Notes: generated by a model not told the origin, from the sequence alone. Numbered from the stretch's first letter, positions 42,846 through 52,331 are shown. The stretch is DNA of 64,000 nt from Tridacna crocea (GCA_943736015.1 OX031073.1:23463210-23527209); one strand, 5' to 3'. Made by a program: numbers and translations.

Positions 42846-43170
42846 CCTAGCCCGGGTAGTTCGTTCTGAGTCAATTGCATGTAAGACTGGAGAACATGGG
42901 GTCCAGGGTTCAATCCCTCCTACGACCCCTGGCTCTGCCAATTTCTTTCCTAGGATTGATGATAGTCACTGCAACAGGATTCATTCCTCTCCAACAGCTG
43001 ACCATTGTTTTCGACAATGATCATGTGGGAAAGCAGCCAGTGGCTTGGAAAGAAAATTGTGCAAAGCATTGGTAACAGAATCTCCAGGAATGCATGGATA
43101 GGTGCACTGGCCGTCGTGATATAACTGAAATAATGTTGAAAACAGCATTTAAAACAACACAATCAACTAT
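42846..43170 (+). mobile_element. tRNA-derived SINE, CAACAGGATTCATTCC type
   Basis: Head TAGCCCGGGTAGTTCG, B-box-like GGGTTCAATCC, body CAACAGGATTCATTCCTCTC and GGATAGGTGCACTGGCCGTC, end near AACAACACAATCAAC. Most complete copy of this type; others at 39417, 55551 and 56797 (minus). Confidence 0.78.
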
Positions 43171-43265
43171 TCTGAAGTAGCCTGGGTTCCAGTTCATTCA
43201 TTTTTGTACGCCCAAAGGGTAGTGTCATGTTATGGCCGTTGCAGTCCATCCCTCTGTCAATCTGT

Positions 43266-43497
43266 CCATTGGCACAATCCAGACTTTCAAACAATCGTGG
43301 GAAAGAAGTCTGTTGAAAACGTTGTGGGAAAAGGAGAAAATGCTGGTTACCAGCATTTTCCCCTTTTCCCACAAATTGTTTTCAACCCTATTAATGAGAA
43401 ATTGCACTACATGAGCCACATTGAATTGTCATCAGCAAATGCTTTTTAATTTGGACAATGCTAAAATATTTTCATCACGTACATTGTAAAGACTTAG
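43266..43497 (+). mobile_element. HP225-A4 copy, ends eroded
   Basis: GCACAATCCAGACTTTCAAA to CATTGTAAAGACTTA. The stem centre is T although the arms read plus. Confidence 0.82.
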
Positions 43498-43680
43498 TAC
43501 AGATCTGACTACATGAATATATTATTACTTGAAGTGGTGTGTTCAGGCACTTTTTGTAGACAAATGATGAAAGTGGACAGATGATCTACTTAACTATATT
43601 AGACAGCACCTCATTAGATATGCACCTGTAAAGTTTCTAACCAGTAGAACACCAATATAATGCAGTCTACAGAAGAGGCC

Positions 43681-43892
43681 TTAACCCTTTTGATGCCATA
43701 GGTGAAAACTGACTTTTTGCAGACAACATAAGATTGAGATCAGAATGCACAGAACATGCAGTCTGATCTTGATTTATTCTGATCGCTTGTTTAGTCAAGC
43801 TTAAACGATCAAAAGTTTTGTAAGTTTCAATGGATCATATTGATAGCTGTCGAAAGAGGTCCTGTGTATTCTTTTGGTGCTGAAAGAGTTAA
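43681..43892. mobile_element. GATCAGACTGCA-related element bounded by TTAA
   Basis: TTAACCCTTTTGATGCC and GGTGCTGAAAGAGTTAA are inverted termini; the core is GAGATCAGAATGCACAGAAC with its complement. Confidence 0.72.
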
Positions 43893-43952
43893 TGTTGGAA
43901 TTCACCTTTTAATGTTGGAATTCACCTTTTAATGTTGGAATTCACCTTTTAA
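43889..43952 (+). repeat. 21-bp tandem repeat, three units
   Basis: TTAATGTTGGAATTCACCTT three times in perfect register, ending at the next HP225 TTAA. Confidence 0.9.
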
Positions 43953-44173
43953 CCCTTTACCACACAATGCAAACTTTTAATTACCCTGGGAAAGGAGCCG
44001 TTTGAAAATATTTTTAGGAAAAAGAGAAAACGCTGATTACCAGCATTTTCCCTTTTTCCCACATAATTTTCTACCGTATCAAAGAAAAATTGCACCATTC
44101 AAGCCACATTAAAATGATCTGCAATTGCTTTCACTTTGCACAGCTAAAATTTTATTGTGTGGTAAAGGGTTAA
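43949..44173 (+). mobile_element. HP225-A4 full copy
   Basis: TTAA both ends; stem with several mismatches; centre T. Confidence 0.9.
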
Positions 44174-44244
44174 CTGATTAATGCTATGTTAATAACCTTG
44201 AGGAAAGATGACATTGTTTTAAAAGGAGAAAAAGCGATAAAATA

Positions 44245-44402
44245 AACTTGACACAAAAATTAAAATTTGTTTTGGGAATGCTTAAAACCGTTGTTTGGAA
44301 AGGAGAAAAATGTTGGTAACATGCCTTTTGTCTTTTTCCACAATGTTTTCAAAAGTTTTCTTTTTCAGGGTTATTATAGGTTGAGATTGTGTGGTCAAGG
44401 AA
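44245..44402 (-). mobile_element. HP225-A decayed copy
   Basis: AAATTTGTTTTGGGAATGC, TGTTGGTAACATGCC and GAGATTGTGTGGTCAAGG; ends lost. Confidence 0.55.
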
Positions 44403-44577
44403 CATAAGGGTTTATGATACTGATCTTTAGAGAGATCTCGATATAAGCCAATTCTTTGGGCTGGTAGTCCAGACATTTTATGTATCCAATTATGTAATGG
44501 ATGACTTTTTTTCTGAAAATTTTATAGTCCCTGGAAACCAGTGTCAACATATTCCATCAGACCACTTTTTGTGACAT

Positions 44578-45035
44578 TTAACCCATTACCACCCAATCCC
44601 TACTTTTGACGACCCTGACAAAGAAGCCTCAACTCTTTACCGCACAATCCCGATTTTCACTGACCCTGAGAAAGAAGCCTTTTGAAAATATTGTGGAAAA
44701 AAGGAGAAAATGCTGGTAACCAGCATTTTCTCCTTTTCCCACAATGTTTTCTACCCTGCTGGAAACAAATTTCAGTTATTGTTGAGTTACATTAATTTTG
44801 TCATCTGCAAATGCTTTCAAATTGGACCGGACTGAAATTTTGTCATTTGGTAAAGATTCAGGAAAACATCATGGGAATACGGGGAAATGCTGATAACCAG
44901 TATTTTCTCCTTTTCCTGCAATGTTTTCTACTCTTCACAGAACAAATTTCAAATTTTCAGTCACTTTTATTTTGTCGTCTGCAAATGCATTCAGATTGGA
45001 CCAGTCTTTAATTTTGTCATTTGGTAATGAGTTAA
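44578..45035 (+). mobile_element. HP225-A1 copy split by a nested HP225
   Basis: The left piece ends AAAGAAGCC; the right piece resumes GGAAAACATCATGGG and runs through the stem to GGTAATGAGTTAA. Confidence 0.88.
44629..44860 (+). mobile_element. HP225-A2/A3 full copy, nested
   Basis: TCAACTCTTTACCGCACAAT to GGTAAAGATTCA; the right arm has GCTGGAAACAAATTTCAG (A3), the left arm is A2. Confidence 0.88.
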
Positions 45036-45036
45036 G

Positions 45037-45073
45037 CAGAAGGAGAAATTGCTCATAATAAGCAATTTTCTCT
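45037..45073. mobile_element. HP225-C stem fragment
   Basis: AGGAGAAATTGCTCATAATA and AGCAATTTTCTC only. Confidence 0.4.
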
Positions 45074-45152
45074 CGACCTACGAAATCTCTAAACCAATCA
45101 GAGATTGTTTTTCATCCAAAGATTTACAATGATGAATTTTGTCTATTTCCAG

Positions 45153-45355
45153 CAATGTGACGGACAACATGCAGAAAGTGTGCATCTCTATCTCTCCGGG
45201 AATTCCATTGAAAGGGGATATCCTCATCAAATGTTACCATAAAAAGAACAAAGCCGGACAGAGAGAGATTATGTGGGGATGCCAGTTCCAGACCTGTGCT
45301 ATCTCCCATAATTCCCTGGTATTCAGCAAAAACGAACTTGACTATGCCATAAACG
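45153..45355 (+). CDS. tns: Tensin exon: C2 domain core
   Basis: Reads NVTDNMQKVCISISPGIPLK, then GDILIKCYHKKNKAGQREIM and WGCQFQTCAISHNSLVFSKN. LKGDILIKCYHKK is the C2 lipid-facing segment shared with PTEN and tensins. It follows an 8.5-kb intron, the longest inside the domain. The donor gtaggt is followed within 36 bp by an A4 HP225 copy. Confidence 0.97.
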
Positions 45356-45390
45356 GTAGGTTTTTTCAAAGGTTTTCTCTTTCCAAGCCT

Positions 45391-45598
45391 TTAATCCGTT
45401 ACCACACTGCAAAATTTTAGATCTATTCAAATTTCAAAGTGGCTCAGATGGTGCAAATTTGCTTTGGTACTGGGTAGAAAACTTTGTGGGAAAAGGAGAA
45501 AATGCTGGTTACCAGCATTTTCTCCTTTTCCCACTAAGTTTTCAAAAGGTTTCTTCCCAAGGGGCACTAAAAGTCATCATTGTGGGGTAAAGGGTGAA
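45391..45598 (-). mobile_element. HP225-A4 copy
   Basis: TTAATCCGTTACCACACTGC to AAAGGGTGAA; begins 36 bp after the C2-core exon. Confidence 0.9.
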
Positions 45599-45713
45599 CC
45601 CATTACACCCAGTCCCTAAACAAATTTCAAATTTTCAGTCAAATTTATTTTGTTGTCTGCAAATGCTTTCGATTTGGACAAGTCTGAAATATTGTCATTT
45701 GGTAATGAGTTAA
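45595..45713 (+). mobile_element. HP225-A1 copy lacking the whole hairpin
   Basis: CCCATTACACCCAGTCCC joins straight to AAACAAATTTCAAATTTTCA, so the stem is cleanly absent. Confidence 0.85.
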
Positions 45714-45938
45714 CCCTTTCCCAAACGACAAACTTTGGACTCTTCCAAATCAAAAGAGTTTCCAGACGACAATTTCAGATTTGGAGAAAATGCCAGAAAG
45801 TTCTCAAAAAGGGTAGAAAACACTGTGGGAAAAGGAGAAATTGCTCGTTATGAGCAATTTCTTCTTTTCCCACAAGTGTTTTCAAAAGACTGTTCGTGCA
45901 GACACGCAAAAACCAGGGCTTGTTTGGGAAAGGGTTAA
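45710..45938 (-). mobile_element. HP225-C full copy, 229 bp
   Basis: TTAACCCTTTCCCAAACGAC to GGGAAAGGGTTAA; tip TTGCTCGTTATGAGCAA. Confidence 0.95.
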
Positions 45939-46085
45939 AGGTCAAGCATGGCTCTGTGGTAAAGTGTAGGACTTGTGACCTGAGGGTACCAGTTTGAGCC
46001 CAATTGGACTCCATTGGACTTTATTTGGGACTGTTCTTTGGTGGGGCTTTTCAGAGCCCTAGCCTAGTATTGGTTAAAAAAGCAT
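45939..46085 (+). mobile_element. tRNA-derived SINE, type 1
   Basis: GGTCAAGCATGGCTCTGTGG and CCAGTTTGAGCCCAA boxes as in 841-1075; shortened body. Confidence 0.55.
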
Positions 46086-46162
46086 CGGAATAGTATTTTG
46101 CTTACATGTACAAGAAGGCATTCTTTACCTGGGCTATTTGAAGTAGTCACAAGTCGAACTCT

Positions 46163-46391
46163 TTAACTCTTTACCAACTGACAAAGTTATGGACTTGTCC
46201 AAATTGAAAGCATTTGCAGACAACAATATAAATGTTACTCAGAAATTGAAATTTGTTTTGGGAAGGGTAGAAAACATTGTGGGAAAAGGAGAAAATGCTG
46301 GTTACCAGCATTTCCTCCTTTTCTTACAATGTTTTCAAAAGGCTTTTTCCTCAGAGTCATTAAAAGTCAAGTTTGTGTTGTAAAGAGTCAA
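46163..46391 (-). mobile_element. HP225-A2 full copy, 229 bp
   Basis: TTAACTCTTTACCAACTGAC to AAAGAGTCAA. Confidence 0.94.
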
Positions 46392-46399
46392 TGAAAAAT

Positions 46400-46566
46400 A
46401 ATTTTAGACTAGTCCAAATTGAGAGCGTTCTTTTGATTAAAGGATTCAAGAAAGCCACTTAAAAGCCAGTTCTTAAACTTTTACTAAACAACAAAGTTTT
46501 AGACAATCATGTCCAGCTTTGTCCAGAGTAAAGGCACTTGCAGACAACAAAATATTTTGTTACTTA
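46400..46566 (-). mobile_element. HP225-A right-arm fragments
   Basis: TTTTAGACTAGTCCAAATTG at 46400 and CTAAACAACAAAGTTTTAGA with GGCACTTGCAGACAACAAAA near 46490-46550. Confidence 0.5.
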
Positions 46567-46793
46567 ACCCTTTACTCCATAGATACTCATTTCTACGCAT
46601 TGCTTGTAGGAGCCTTTAGAAAACATTGTGGCAAAAGATGAAATTGCTTGTGATGAGCAATTTCACCTTTTTGTCACAATGTTTTTTATGCTATCAAAAG
46701 GTGTCATATACACATAAGAAACAGCTTCATCCTTGCTGTTATTTAGGGTCAATTAGAGATACCATAGAAATGCCTTATGGGGTAAAGGGTTAA
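46564..46793 (+). mobile_element. HP225-B full copy
   Basis: TTAA both ends; complete stem with one extra T. Confidence 0.95.
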
Positions 46794-46799
46794 AACTTG

Positions 46800-46935
46800 A
46801 AAATACTTTATTCGGAAGAATAAGAGGGAAGGAGAAAATGCTGGTCTCAAGCATTATCTTCTTTTCCCACTGAGTTTTCAAAAGATTTCTTCCTCCGGCT
46901 CATCAAAACTCTTGATTGTGCGCTAAAAGGCTAAA
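46800..46935 (-). mobile_element. HP225-A decayed copy
   Basis: GGAAGGAGAAAATGCTGG, CTTTTCCCACTGAGTTTTC and CAAAACTCTTGATTGTG. Confidence 0.5.
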
Positions 46936-47056
46936 AATGATACAACATGCTTTTGACTACAGAGTGGAAAAGGGAGAAATTGCCATAAATTTTACCTTTT
47001 CCAACAATGTTTTTCTGCAATTCCATGTTTCAAAGTTTTTATTTTTCTTCCAACAG

Positions 47057-47125
47057 ATCCGAGATTCCCAGATGTTGGCAAGGTTGAGTTTGTTTTTGGT
47101 AACAATTCTGAGGGTTTAGTGCAAG
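47057..47125 (+). CDS. tns: Tensin exon: end of C2 domain
   Basis: The split Asp codon plus PRFPDVGKVEFVFGNNSEGL matches the tensin motif DRFP.YGKVEFVF at the last C2 strand. Acceptor is cttccaacag and donor gtaagt. Confidence 0.95.
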
Positions 47126-47250
47126 GTAAGTTAGCTTTGGTTAATTAATTGATTAGTTTAATTAAATCTGCAAACAGGTGTAGACTTTATTTCAAAGCGT
47201 GGCAAAAAAGGAAAACCAGTTTCACAGAAATTACAAGCATTTTATCAGCA

Positions 47251-47480
47251 TTGAACTGTTTACTAAACAACAAAATTTTGGACTAGACCAAATTGAAAGC
47301 ATTAGCAGACGACAAAATAAAGGTAACTCGAAAATTTAAATTTGTGTCCAGCAGAGTAGAAAACATTGTGGGATAAGGAGAAAGTGTTGGTTACCAGCAT
47401 TTTCTCCTTTTCCCTCAATGTTTTCAAAAAGCTCCTATCTCAGGGTCGTAAAAACCAGGGATTGTTTGGTAAAGGGTAAA
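47251..47480 (-). mobile_element. HP225-A3 full copy
   Basis: TTGAACTGTTTACTAAACAA to TTTGGTAAAGGGTAAA; starts 126 bp after the exon at 47057. Confidence 0.92.
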
Positions 47481-47526
47481 TAATTATGTCCCCTGAAAAT
47501 GCTTTGAATTTGGACAAGTCTGAGAT

Positions 47527-47808
47527 TTAACTCATTACCAAACGACAAAATTTCAGGTTTGTCCTAATCGAAAGTATTTGCAGATGGCAAAATAAAAGTG
47601 ACTGAAAATTTCAAATTTTCTTTTTTCTGAAGGGTAGAAAACATTGTGGGAAAAGGAGAAAATGCTGGTAACCAGCATTTTCTCCTTTTCCCACAATGTT
47701 TTCTACCCTGCTGGACACAAATTTTAACTTTGGAGTTTTCCCACAATATTTTCGAAAAGCTTCTTTCTCGGGGGCGTCAAAAATAGGGATTTTGTGGTAA
47801 TGGGTTAA
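47527..47808 (-). mobile_element. HP225 mosaic copy (A1 arms with A3 segment)
   Basis: A1 outer arms, but the stem is followed by CTACCCTGCTGGACACAAAT (A3 right arm) before a second partial stem and the A1 left arm; 282 bp. Confidence 0.88.
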
Positions 47809-47918
47809 AAAGTTTTGAAGATGTTGGTAAAAGATAAGATAGTGAAAACCATGTAGAAAATCATAAGCAATTTACATTATACAGGTTTGGTATTTATGGT
47901 AACCATAAGCCTTATGTA

Positions 47919-48373
47919 TAAACCCTTCACAACACAGCAAAATTTAAGACCCAACCAAATTGAAAGCATTTTACTGATGACAATTTCTTAGTGGCTCAAA
48001 TGTAGCAACTTTCCTTTGATAGGGTAGAAAACTTTGTGGGAAAAGGAGAAAATGCTGGTTTCCAGCATTTCCTCCGTTTCCCACAGTGTTTTCAAAAGGC
48101 CTCTTCCACAGGGTCATTAACCCTTTACTCCATAGATACTCATTTCTACACATTGCTTGTAGGAGCCTTTAGAAACCATTGTGGCAAAAGGTGAAATTGC
48201 TCGTGACGAGCAATTTCACCTTTTGCCACAATGTTTTCTATGCTATCAAAAGGTGTCATATACACATAAGAAACTGCTTCATCCTTGCTGTTATTTAGGG
48301 TCAGTTAGAGATACCATAGAAATGCATTATGGGGTAAAGGGTTAAAAGGCATCATTGTATGGTATGGGGTTAA
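47919..48373 (-). mobile_element. HP225-A4 copy split by a nested HP225-B
   Basis: Runs to CACAGGGTCATTAA, then resumes AAGGCATCATTGTATGG to GGGGTTAA. Confidence 0.9.
48117..48345 (+). mobile_element. HP225-B full copy, nested, 229 bp
   Basis: TTAA both ends; intact stem. Confidence 0.96.
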
Positions 48374-48697
48374 ATATCTGTCAGAAATGTTAAACAGACT
48401 AAATGGGTTTGTTCTTACATAGCTGTTGGAGCTTGGGATGGGATTAGGAAAAGCTGAAAGATAGGGAACATATTATGTCAAGGTTTGGCTTATTATAAAG
48501 AATTTATTATTGAATTATTTCATGAAGTTGATCAGATTGTAAATTTACAGGTGTGAAAATAGCTTGAAAATTCTTTATTCTGCAATGCAAATTTTTAAAA
48601 TTGGCTAGCATGATATGAAGATACGACTGCAACAGGACTATTAATACTTAAGGTAAATCTGTACATGAAATTGTTATTAGAACAATCCAATAAATAA
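48374..48697. other. Intronic stretch, nothing recognised
   Basis: AT-rich; no repeat or exon signal seen. Confidence 0.4.
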
Positions 48698-48931
48698 TTA
48701 ACCCTTTACCAAACAATCCCGGGTTTTTACGACCCCGAGATGGAAGCCTTTTGAAAACATTGCAGGAAAAGAATAGGAGAAAATGCTGGTAACCAGCACT
48801 TTCTTCTTTTCCCACAATGTTTTTAACTGTGCTGGAAACAAATTCCAGTTTTTGAGTTGCGTTTATTTTGTTGTCTGAAAGTGCTTTCAATTGGAACCAG
48901 TCTAAAATTTTGTTGTTTGGTAAAGAGTTAA
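48698..48931 (+). mobile_element. HP225-A3 full copy
   Basis: TTAA both ends; a 6-bp slip in the left stem (GGAAAAGAATAGGAG). Confidence 0.92.
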
Positions 48932-49238
48932 GTGACATTCTGCATGGTTACAGATCTGGTAAAGGAAAAAATCAGGCTTATAATATTTTCCTTGCTTTGT
49001 TCTGTCATGTTGAAAAAAGGTAATGTAAATGGCACTAATGCACATATGAAATGGCACTTTGCTGATTGTTGTGAATGGCATTTGTACTCACCGATAAAAA
49101 TGTTTTTTTTTTTTATGTAAATGCAATTTGTAGAAACTGGTTGCAAAAGAAATTCTACAGAAGGATGTTAGTGGCATTAATTTTGTTAACAGATCTTAGT
49201 AGCATTAATTTTGTATGCACAGAGTGTGAATGGCATCA

Positions 49239-49464
49239 TTAACTCTTATAATACCACACAATCCTGACCTTTAACAACCCTGAGAAAAAAGCCTGCAGAA
49301 AACATTGTGGGGAAAGGAGAAAATGCTGGTAACCAGCATTTTCTCCTTTTTCTACAATATTTTCTACCCTATCAAAGTCATAAATCATCATATTAACGAG
49401 ATTTTATTTGCAGGTGCTTTGAGTTTGGTCCAGTCCGAAAATTTGTTGTTTGGCAAAGAGTTAA
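49239..49464 (+). mobile_element. HP225-A2/A4 copy
   Basis: TTAACTCTTATAATACCACA start; the right arm begins CTATCAAAGTCATAAATC; ends TTAA shared with the next copy. Confidence 0.9.
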
Positions 49465-49682
49465 CCCTTTACTCCATAGATACTCATTTCTACGCATTGC
49501 TTGTAGGAGCCTTTGGAAAACATTGTGGCAAAAGGTGAAATTGCTCATGACGAGCAATTTCACCTTTTGTCACAATGTTTTCTATGCTATAAAAAGGTGT
49601 CATATACAGATAAGAAACGGTTTCATCCTTGTTGTTATTAAGGGTCAATTAGAGATACCATAGAAATGCCTTATGGGGTTAA
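49461..49682 (+). mobile_element. HP225-B copy
   Basis: TTAACCCTTTACTCCATAGA to CTTATGGGGTTAA; the last few terminal bases are missing. Ends 57 bp before a tensin exon. Confidence 0.93.
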
Positions 49683-49739
49683 ACTGATGTAGCTGGCATT
49701 TGTAGATTGGACTGTAAATAACCAAGTGTTTGACAACAG

Positions 49740-49850
49740 TTTCAGATTTCAAATCTGATGTAACAGTGCCCGTAGACGACTCCACTGATGCTTTAACTAG
49801 ATGGGACTCCTATGAGAACTTTGGTAAAGGAGACAGCAAGATGCAAACAG
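49740..49850 (+). CDS. tns: Tensin exon: post-C2 segment with RWDSYENF
   Basis: Reads VSDFKSDVTVPVDDSTDALT, then RWDSYENFGKGDSKMQTG. Vertebrate tensins have [21 protein letters not shown] here, so it is the last widely conserved motif before the disordered middle. The donor is gtaaga, phase 1. No later exon was recognised in the window. Confidence 0.93.
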
Positions 49851-50034
49851 GTAAGAATGCTACTCCTTCTTCGTGTATCATCCTTAACCCCCTTTCTCTT
49901 GCTTATTCTGTTTTCCAAATTATTGTATCAAGGCATCAAGGCATCCTTTGTAACAAAAAAGTTCAGGTTGTATGTTTACCAACCTTTCAGAATTTCATCA
50001 TAAGTCTTATGAAATAGGAAATAACACAACTTCT

Positions 50035-50230
50035 GGGTCCGTATTCACCAACCATTCTTGAGAATATTCTTACTCATTCTCAAAGGTTTTCTAATTTTGT
50101 AAGTAACACAACTTCTGATTGGCTAAACCGAATGGTTTAGCCAATCAGAAGTTGTTTTACTTACAAATGTTGAAAATTCTGGAGAATAAGACAAAGAATG
50201 TTCTTTAGAATGGTTGGTGAATACTGGCCC
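50035..50230. mobile_element. Fold-back element, CTTCTGATTGGCTAAACC family, copy 2
   Basis: GGTCCGTATTCACCAACCAT and GGTTGGTGAATACTGGCCC at the ends; the centre is ACTTCTGATTGGCTAAACCG with its complement. Confidence 0.87.
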
Positions 50231-50337
50231 TGATTGGCTAAACCATTTAGTTTAACCAATCAAAAGTATTATTTTCAGATCTAGAAAAGTTCTTGTGAAT
50301 AACTGTAAGAATATTGTTACAAATGGTCGGTGGTTAT
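50231..50337. mobile_element. Fold-back family, partial copy 3
   Basis: TGATTGGCTAAACCATTTAG...GTTTAACCAATCAAAAG, then one decayed arm. Confidence 0.6.
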
Positions 50338-50839
50338 GCATAAAGGTGTAGGAGCAAGTTTTGACAAATGACCTTTCTGCTGATTATGATGGATAGGTGT
50401 TCCAATGTCTTAACAGCCAATGAAAACGTATCATTTGGCATCATGTAAACAAAAAAGCCCGACACAATTTGTTATAGATATGCGATAATTTGATCGTATC
50501 TATGAATTATCAAAACAGCCAACACTATTCGAATTGAAAAGAAAGTTTGGGAAAAAAACTGTTGTAATTAACCTAGAGCAAAATATTAGCTAGAATAAAA
50601 CTAAAATAAATGCTCTTTCTCTTTGTAATCAACACCATTTTCTGGTTAGCTTGTCGGGCTTGACAACCGATGTATCACATTACTAAGGGGGGAGGGGGGG
50701 TTGGGGGTGGCATGCCAACTTGTGTTTACAGAAAGGTCAGTTGGTGGAATGGTTGATGTAAAAGGCACTTTTCTCAGATCTTAAAATCAATGAATGAAGC
50801 AGGAAGCATGGACAAGTGAAAGGTTTTTTGGATTTTGCT
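50338..50839. other. Intronic stretch with a G-rich run
   Basis: No gene or MITE seen. GGGGGGAGGGGGGGTTGGGG near 50684-50707 could form a G-quadruplex. Confidence 0.45.
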
Positions 50840-51009
50840 GAATTGCCAAACGACAAAATTTCGGATTAGTCCGAATTCAAAGCAATCGCATACAACAAAA
50901 TATGCGACTCCGAAATAGAAATTTGATTTTGGAAGGGTAGAAAATATTGTGGGAAAGGGCTTCTATCTTAGGGCCATATAAACCAGGGATTGTTTGGTAA
51001 ATGGTCAAT
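50840..51009 (-). mobile_element. HP225-A3 copy lacking the hairpin
   Basis: GCCAAACGACAAAATTTCGG, GTAGAAAATATTGTGGGAAA, then directly GGGCTTCTATCTTAG. Confidence 0.75.
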
Positions 51010-51011
51010 TA

Positions 51012-51162
51012 TTGCAAGGGAATTTTGAAAACATTGTGGAATAAAGGAGAAAAAGCCTGTTCTTCTGTTACCAAAAAAGTTTCTTTCCTGGCCCTTAATT
51101 TGTTGTCAGCTAATGCTTTCAAGCCGGAAAAGTCAGGAATTTGTCATCTGGTAAAAGATTAA
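51012..51162 (+). mobile_element. HP225-A decayed copy
   Basis: TTTTGAAAACATTGTGGAAT, a broken tip, TTTGTTGTCAGCTAATGC, then AAAAGATTAA. Confidence 0.6.
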
Positions 51163-51260
51163 CCTTGTGCCACACAGCTCTACTAGATAACAACCCTGAC
51201 ACAGAAAGCTTTTGAATATGTTGTGGGAAAAGTAGAAAATATTTGCTACCAGAAAGACCT
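51159..51260 (+). mobile_element. HP225-A left part, truncated
   Basis: TTAACCTTGTGCCACACAGC and half a stem. Confidence 0.6.
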
Positions 51261-51286
51261 GATGGAGTGGAGATTAATTAGTTTTG

Positions 51287-51470
51287 TCAAGGTCCATATT
51301 CTTGACAACATTTTTAGTTTCATTTGCCAGAATTATTCCAATTTTGAAAGTAACACAACATGATTAGTTTGGCCAGTTGGAATTTAAGTGACTTTCAAAT
51401 GCAGAAAATCTTAGGAAAGAAAAACAAGAATGCGTTTTTGAGAATAGTGAGACAATATGGACCTTGATTT
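51287..51470. mobile_element. Fold-back family, decayed copy 4
   Basis: GTAACACAACATGATTAGTT and TGGCCAGTTGGAATTTAAGT resemble the centre; TTTTTGAGAATAGTGAGACA the end. Confidence 0.45.
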
Positions 51471-51496
51471 TACTCACATTGTCAAGCAAAAATCAC

Positions 51497-51954
51497 TTAA
51501 CCCATTACCATACAATCCCTACTTTTGACACCCCTGAGAAAGTAGCCTTTAGAAAAAACTGTGGGAAAAGGAGAAAATGCTGGTAAAACCAGCATTTTCT
51601 CCTTTTCCCACAATGCTTTCTACCCTTAAGTCTTTACCACACGAAAATTATTAGACCGGTCCAAATTGAAAGCATTTGCAGACTACAAATTAAATGTAAC
51701 TGAAAAAATGAAATTTGGTTTTGGAAGGGTAGAAAACATTGTGGGAAAAGGAGAAAATGCTAGTGACCAGCATTTTCTCCTTTTCCCACAATGTTTTCAA
51801 AAGGCTTCTTTCTCCTGGGTCGTTAAAAGTCGGGATTTTGTGGTAAAGGGTTAACAAAACAAATTTCAAATTTTCAGTCACTTTTATTTTGTCTTCTGCA
51901 AATGCTTTCAATTTGGCTTGAAGTCTAAAATTCTGTCGCCTGGTTATGAGCTAA
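51497..51954 (+). mobile_element. HP225-A1 copy split by a nested HP225-A2
   Basis: Left arm and stem to TTTCTACCCTTAA; resumes CAAAACAAATTTCAAATTTT and ends CTGGTTATGAGCTAA. Confidence 0.92.
51626..51854 (-). mobile_element. HP225-A2 full copy, nested, 229 bp
   Basis: TTAA both ends; inserted just after the host hairpin. Confidence 0.95.
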
Positions 51955-52127
51955 AACATGTTGTTTCAATGGTACATTAGTCTTTTTACCATTATGATCA
52001 GAACATGTTCCAGTTTTCATAAAAGAATGTTGTGTTTAGTAGACTTTGCCAAGTTCCTATGGAGAACATGTGGCTGGTTATGTAGACATGATTTATATTA
52101 AACAAATATTGATGGAATACTGTTTAG

Positions 52128-52331
52128 CATTAACTGTTTACAAAAGAGCATTTTCTCCTTTTTGTAATGTGTTTTCAAAACCTGTCTTGAAAGGATAGAA
52201 TGATAGCATTGTGGGTAAAGGAGAAAATGCTGTTTTTCAGTTTTTTTCTCCGATTCCAACAACATTTTCAAAAGCCCTCTGTTAGCCCTCTGGCATGGAT
52301 AGAACTTAGGATTGTTTAGTAATGAGTTCAC
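52128..52331 (-). mobile_element. HP225-A rearranged copy
   Basis: Contains two partly inverted stem pieces (GCATTTTCTCC and GTAAAGGAGAAAATGC) and ends GTTTAGTAATGAGTTCA; arms are scrambled. Confidence 0.55.

Larger units (their letters stand above)
1994..49850 (+). other. tns: Tensin gene, ten exons spanning the phosphatase-C2 region (partial)
   Basis: Tensins link integrin adhesions to actin at the cell membrane; the family has a PTEN-like phosphatase domain, a C2 domain, a long disordered middle and a C-terminal SH2-PTB pair. Ten GT/AG-bounded exons here concatenate to 400 codons plus one base without a stop, and every split codon is completed by the next exon. Landmarks in order are [103 protein letters not shown] and RWDSYENF, all matching tensins in order. 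The SH2-PTB end and true start are not seen. Introns total over 46 kb and are filled with MITEs. Invertebrates usually have one tensin, so the paralogue number is not assigned. Homology is near certain; the first two microexons are less so. Confidence 0.95.
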
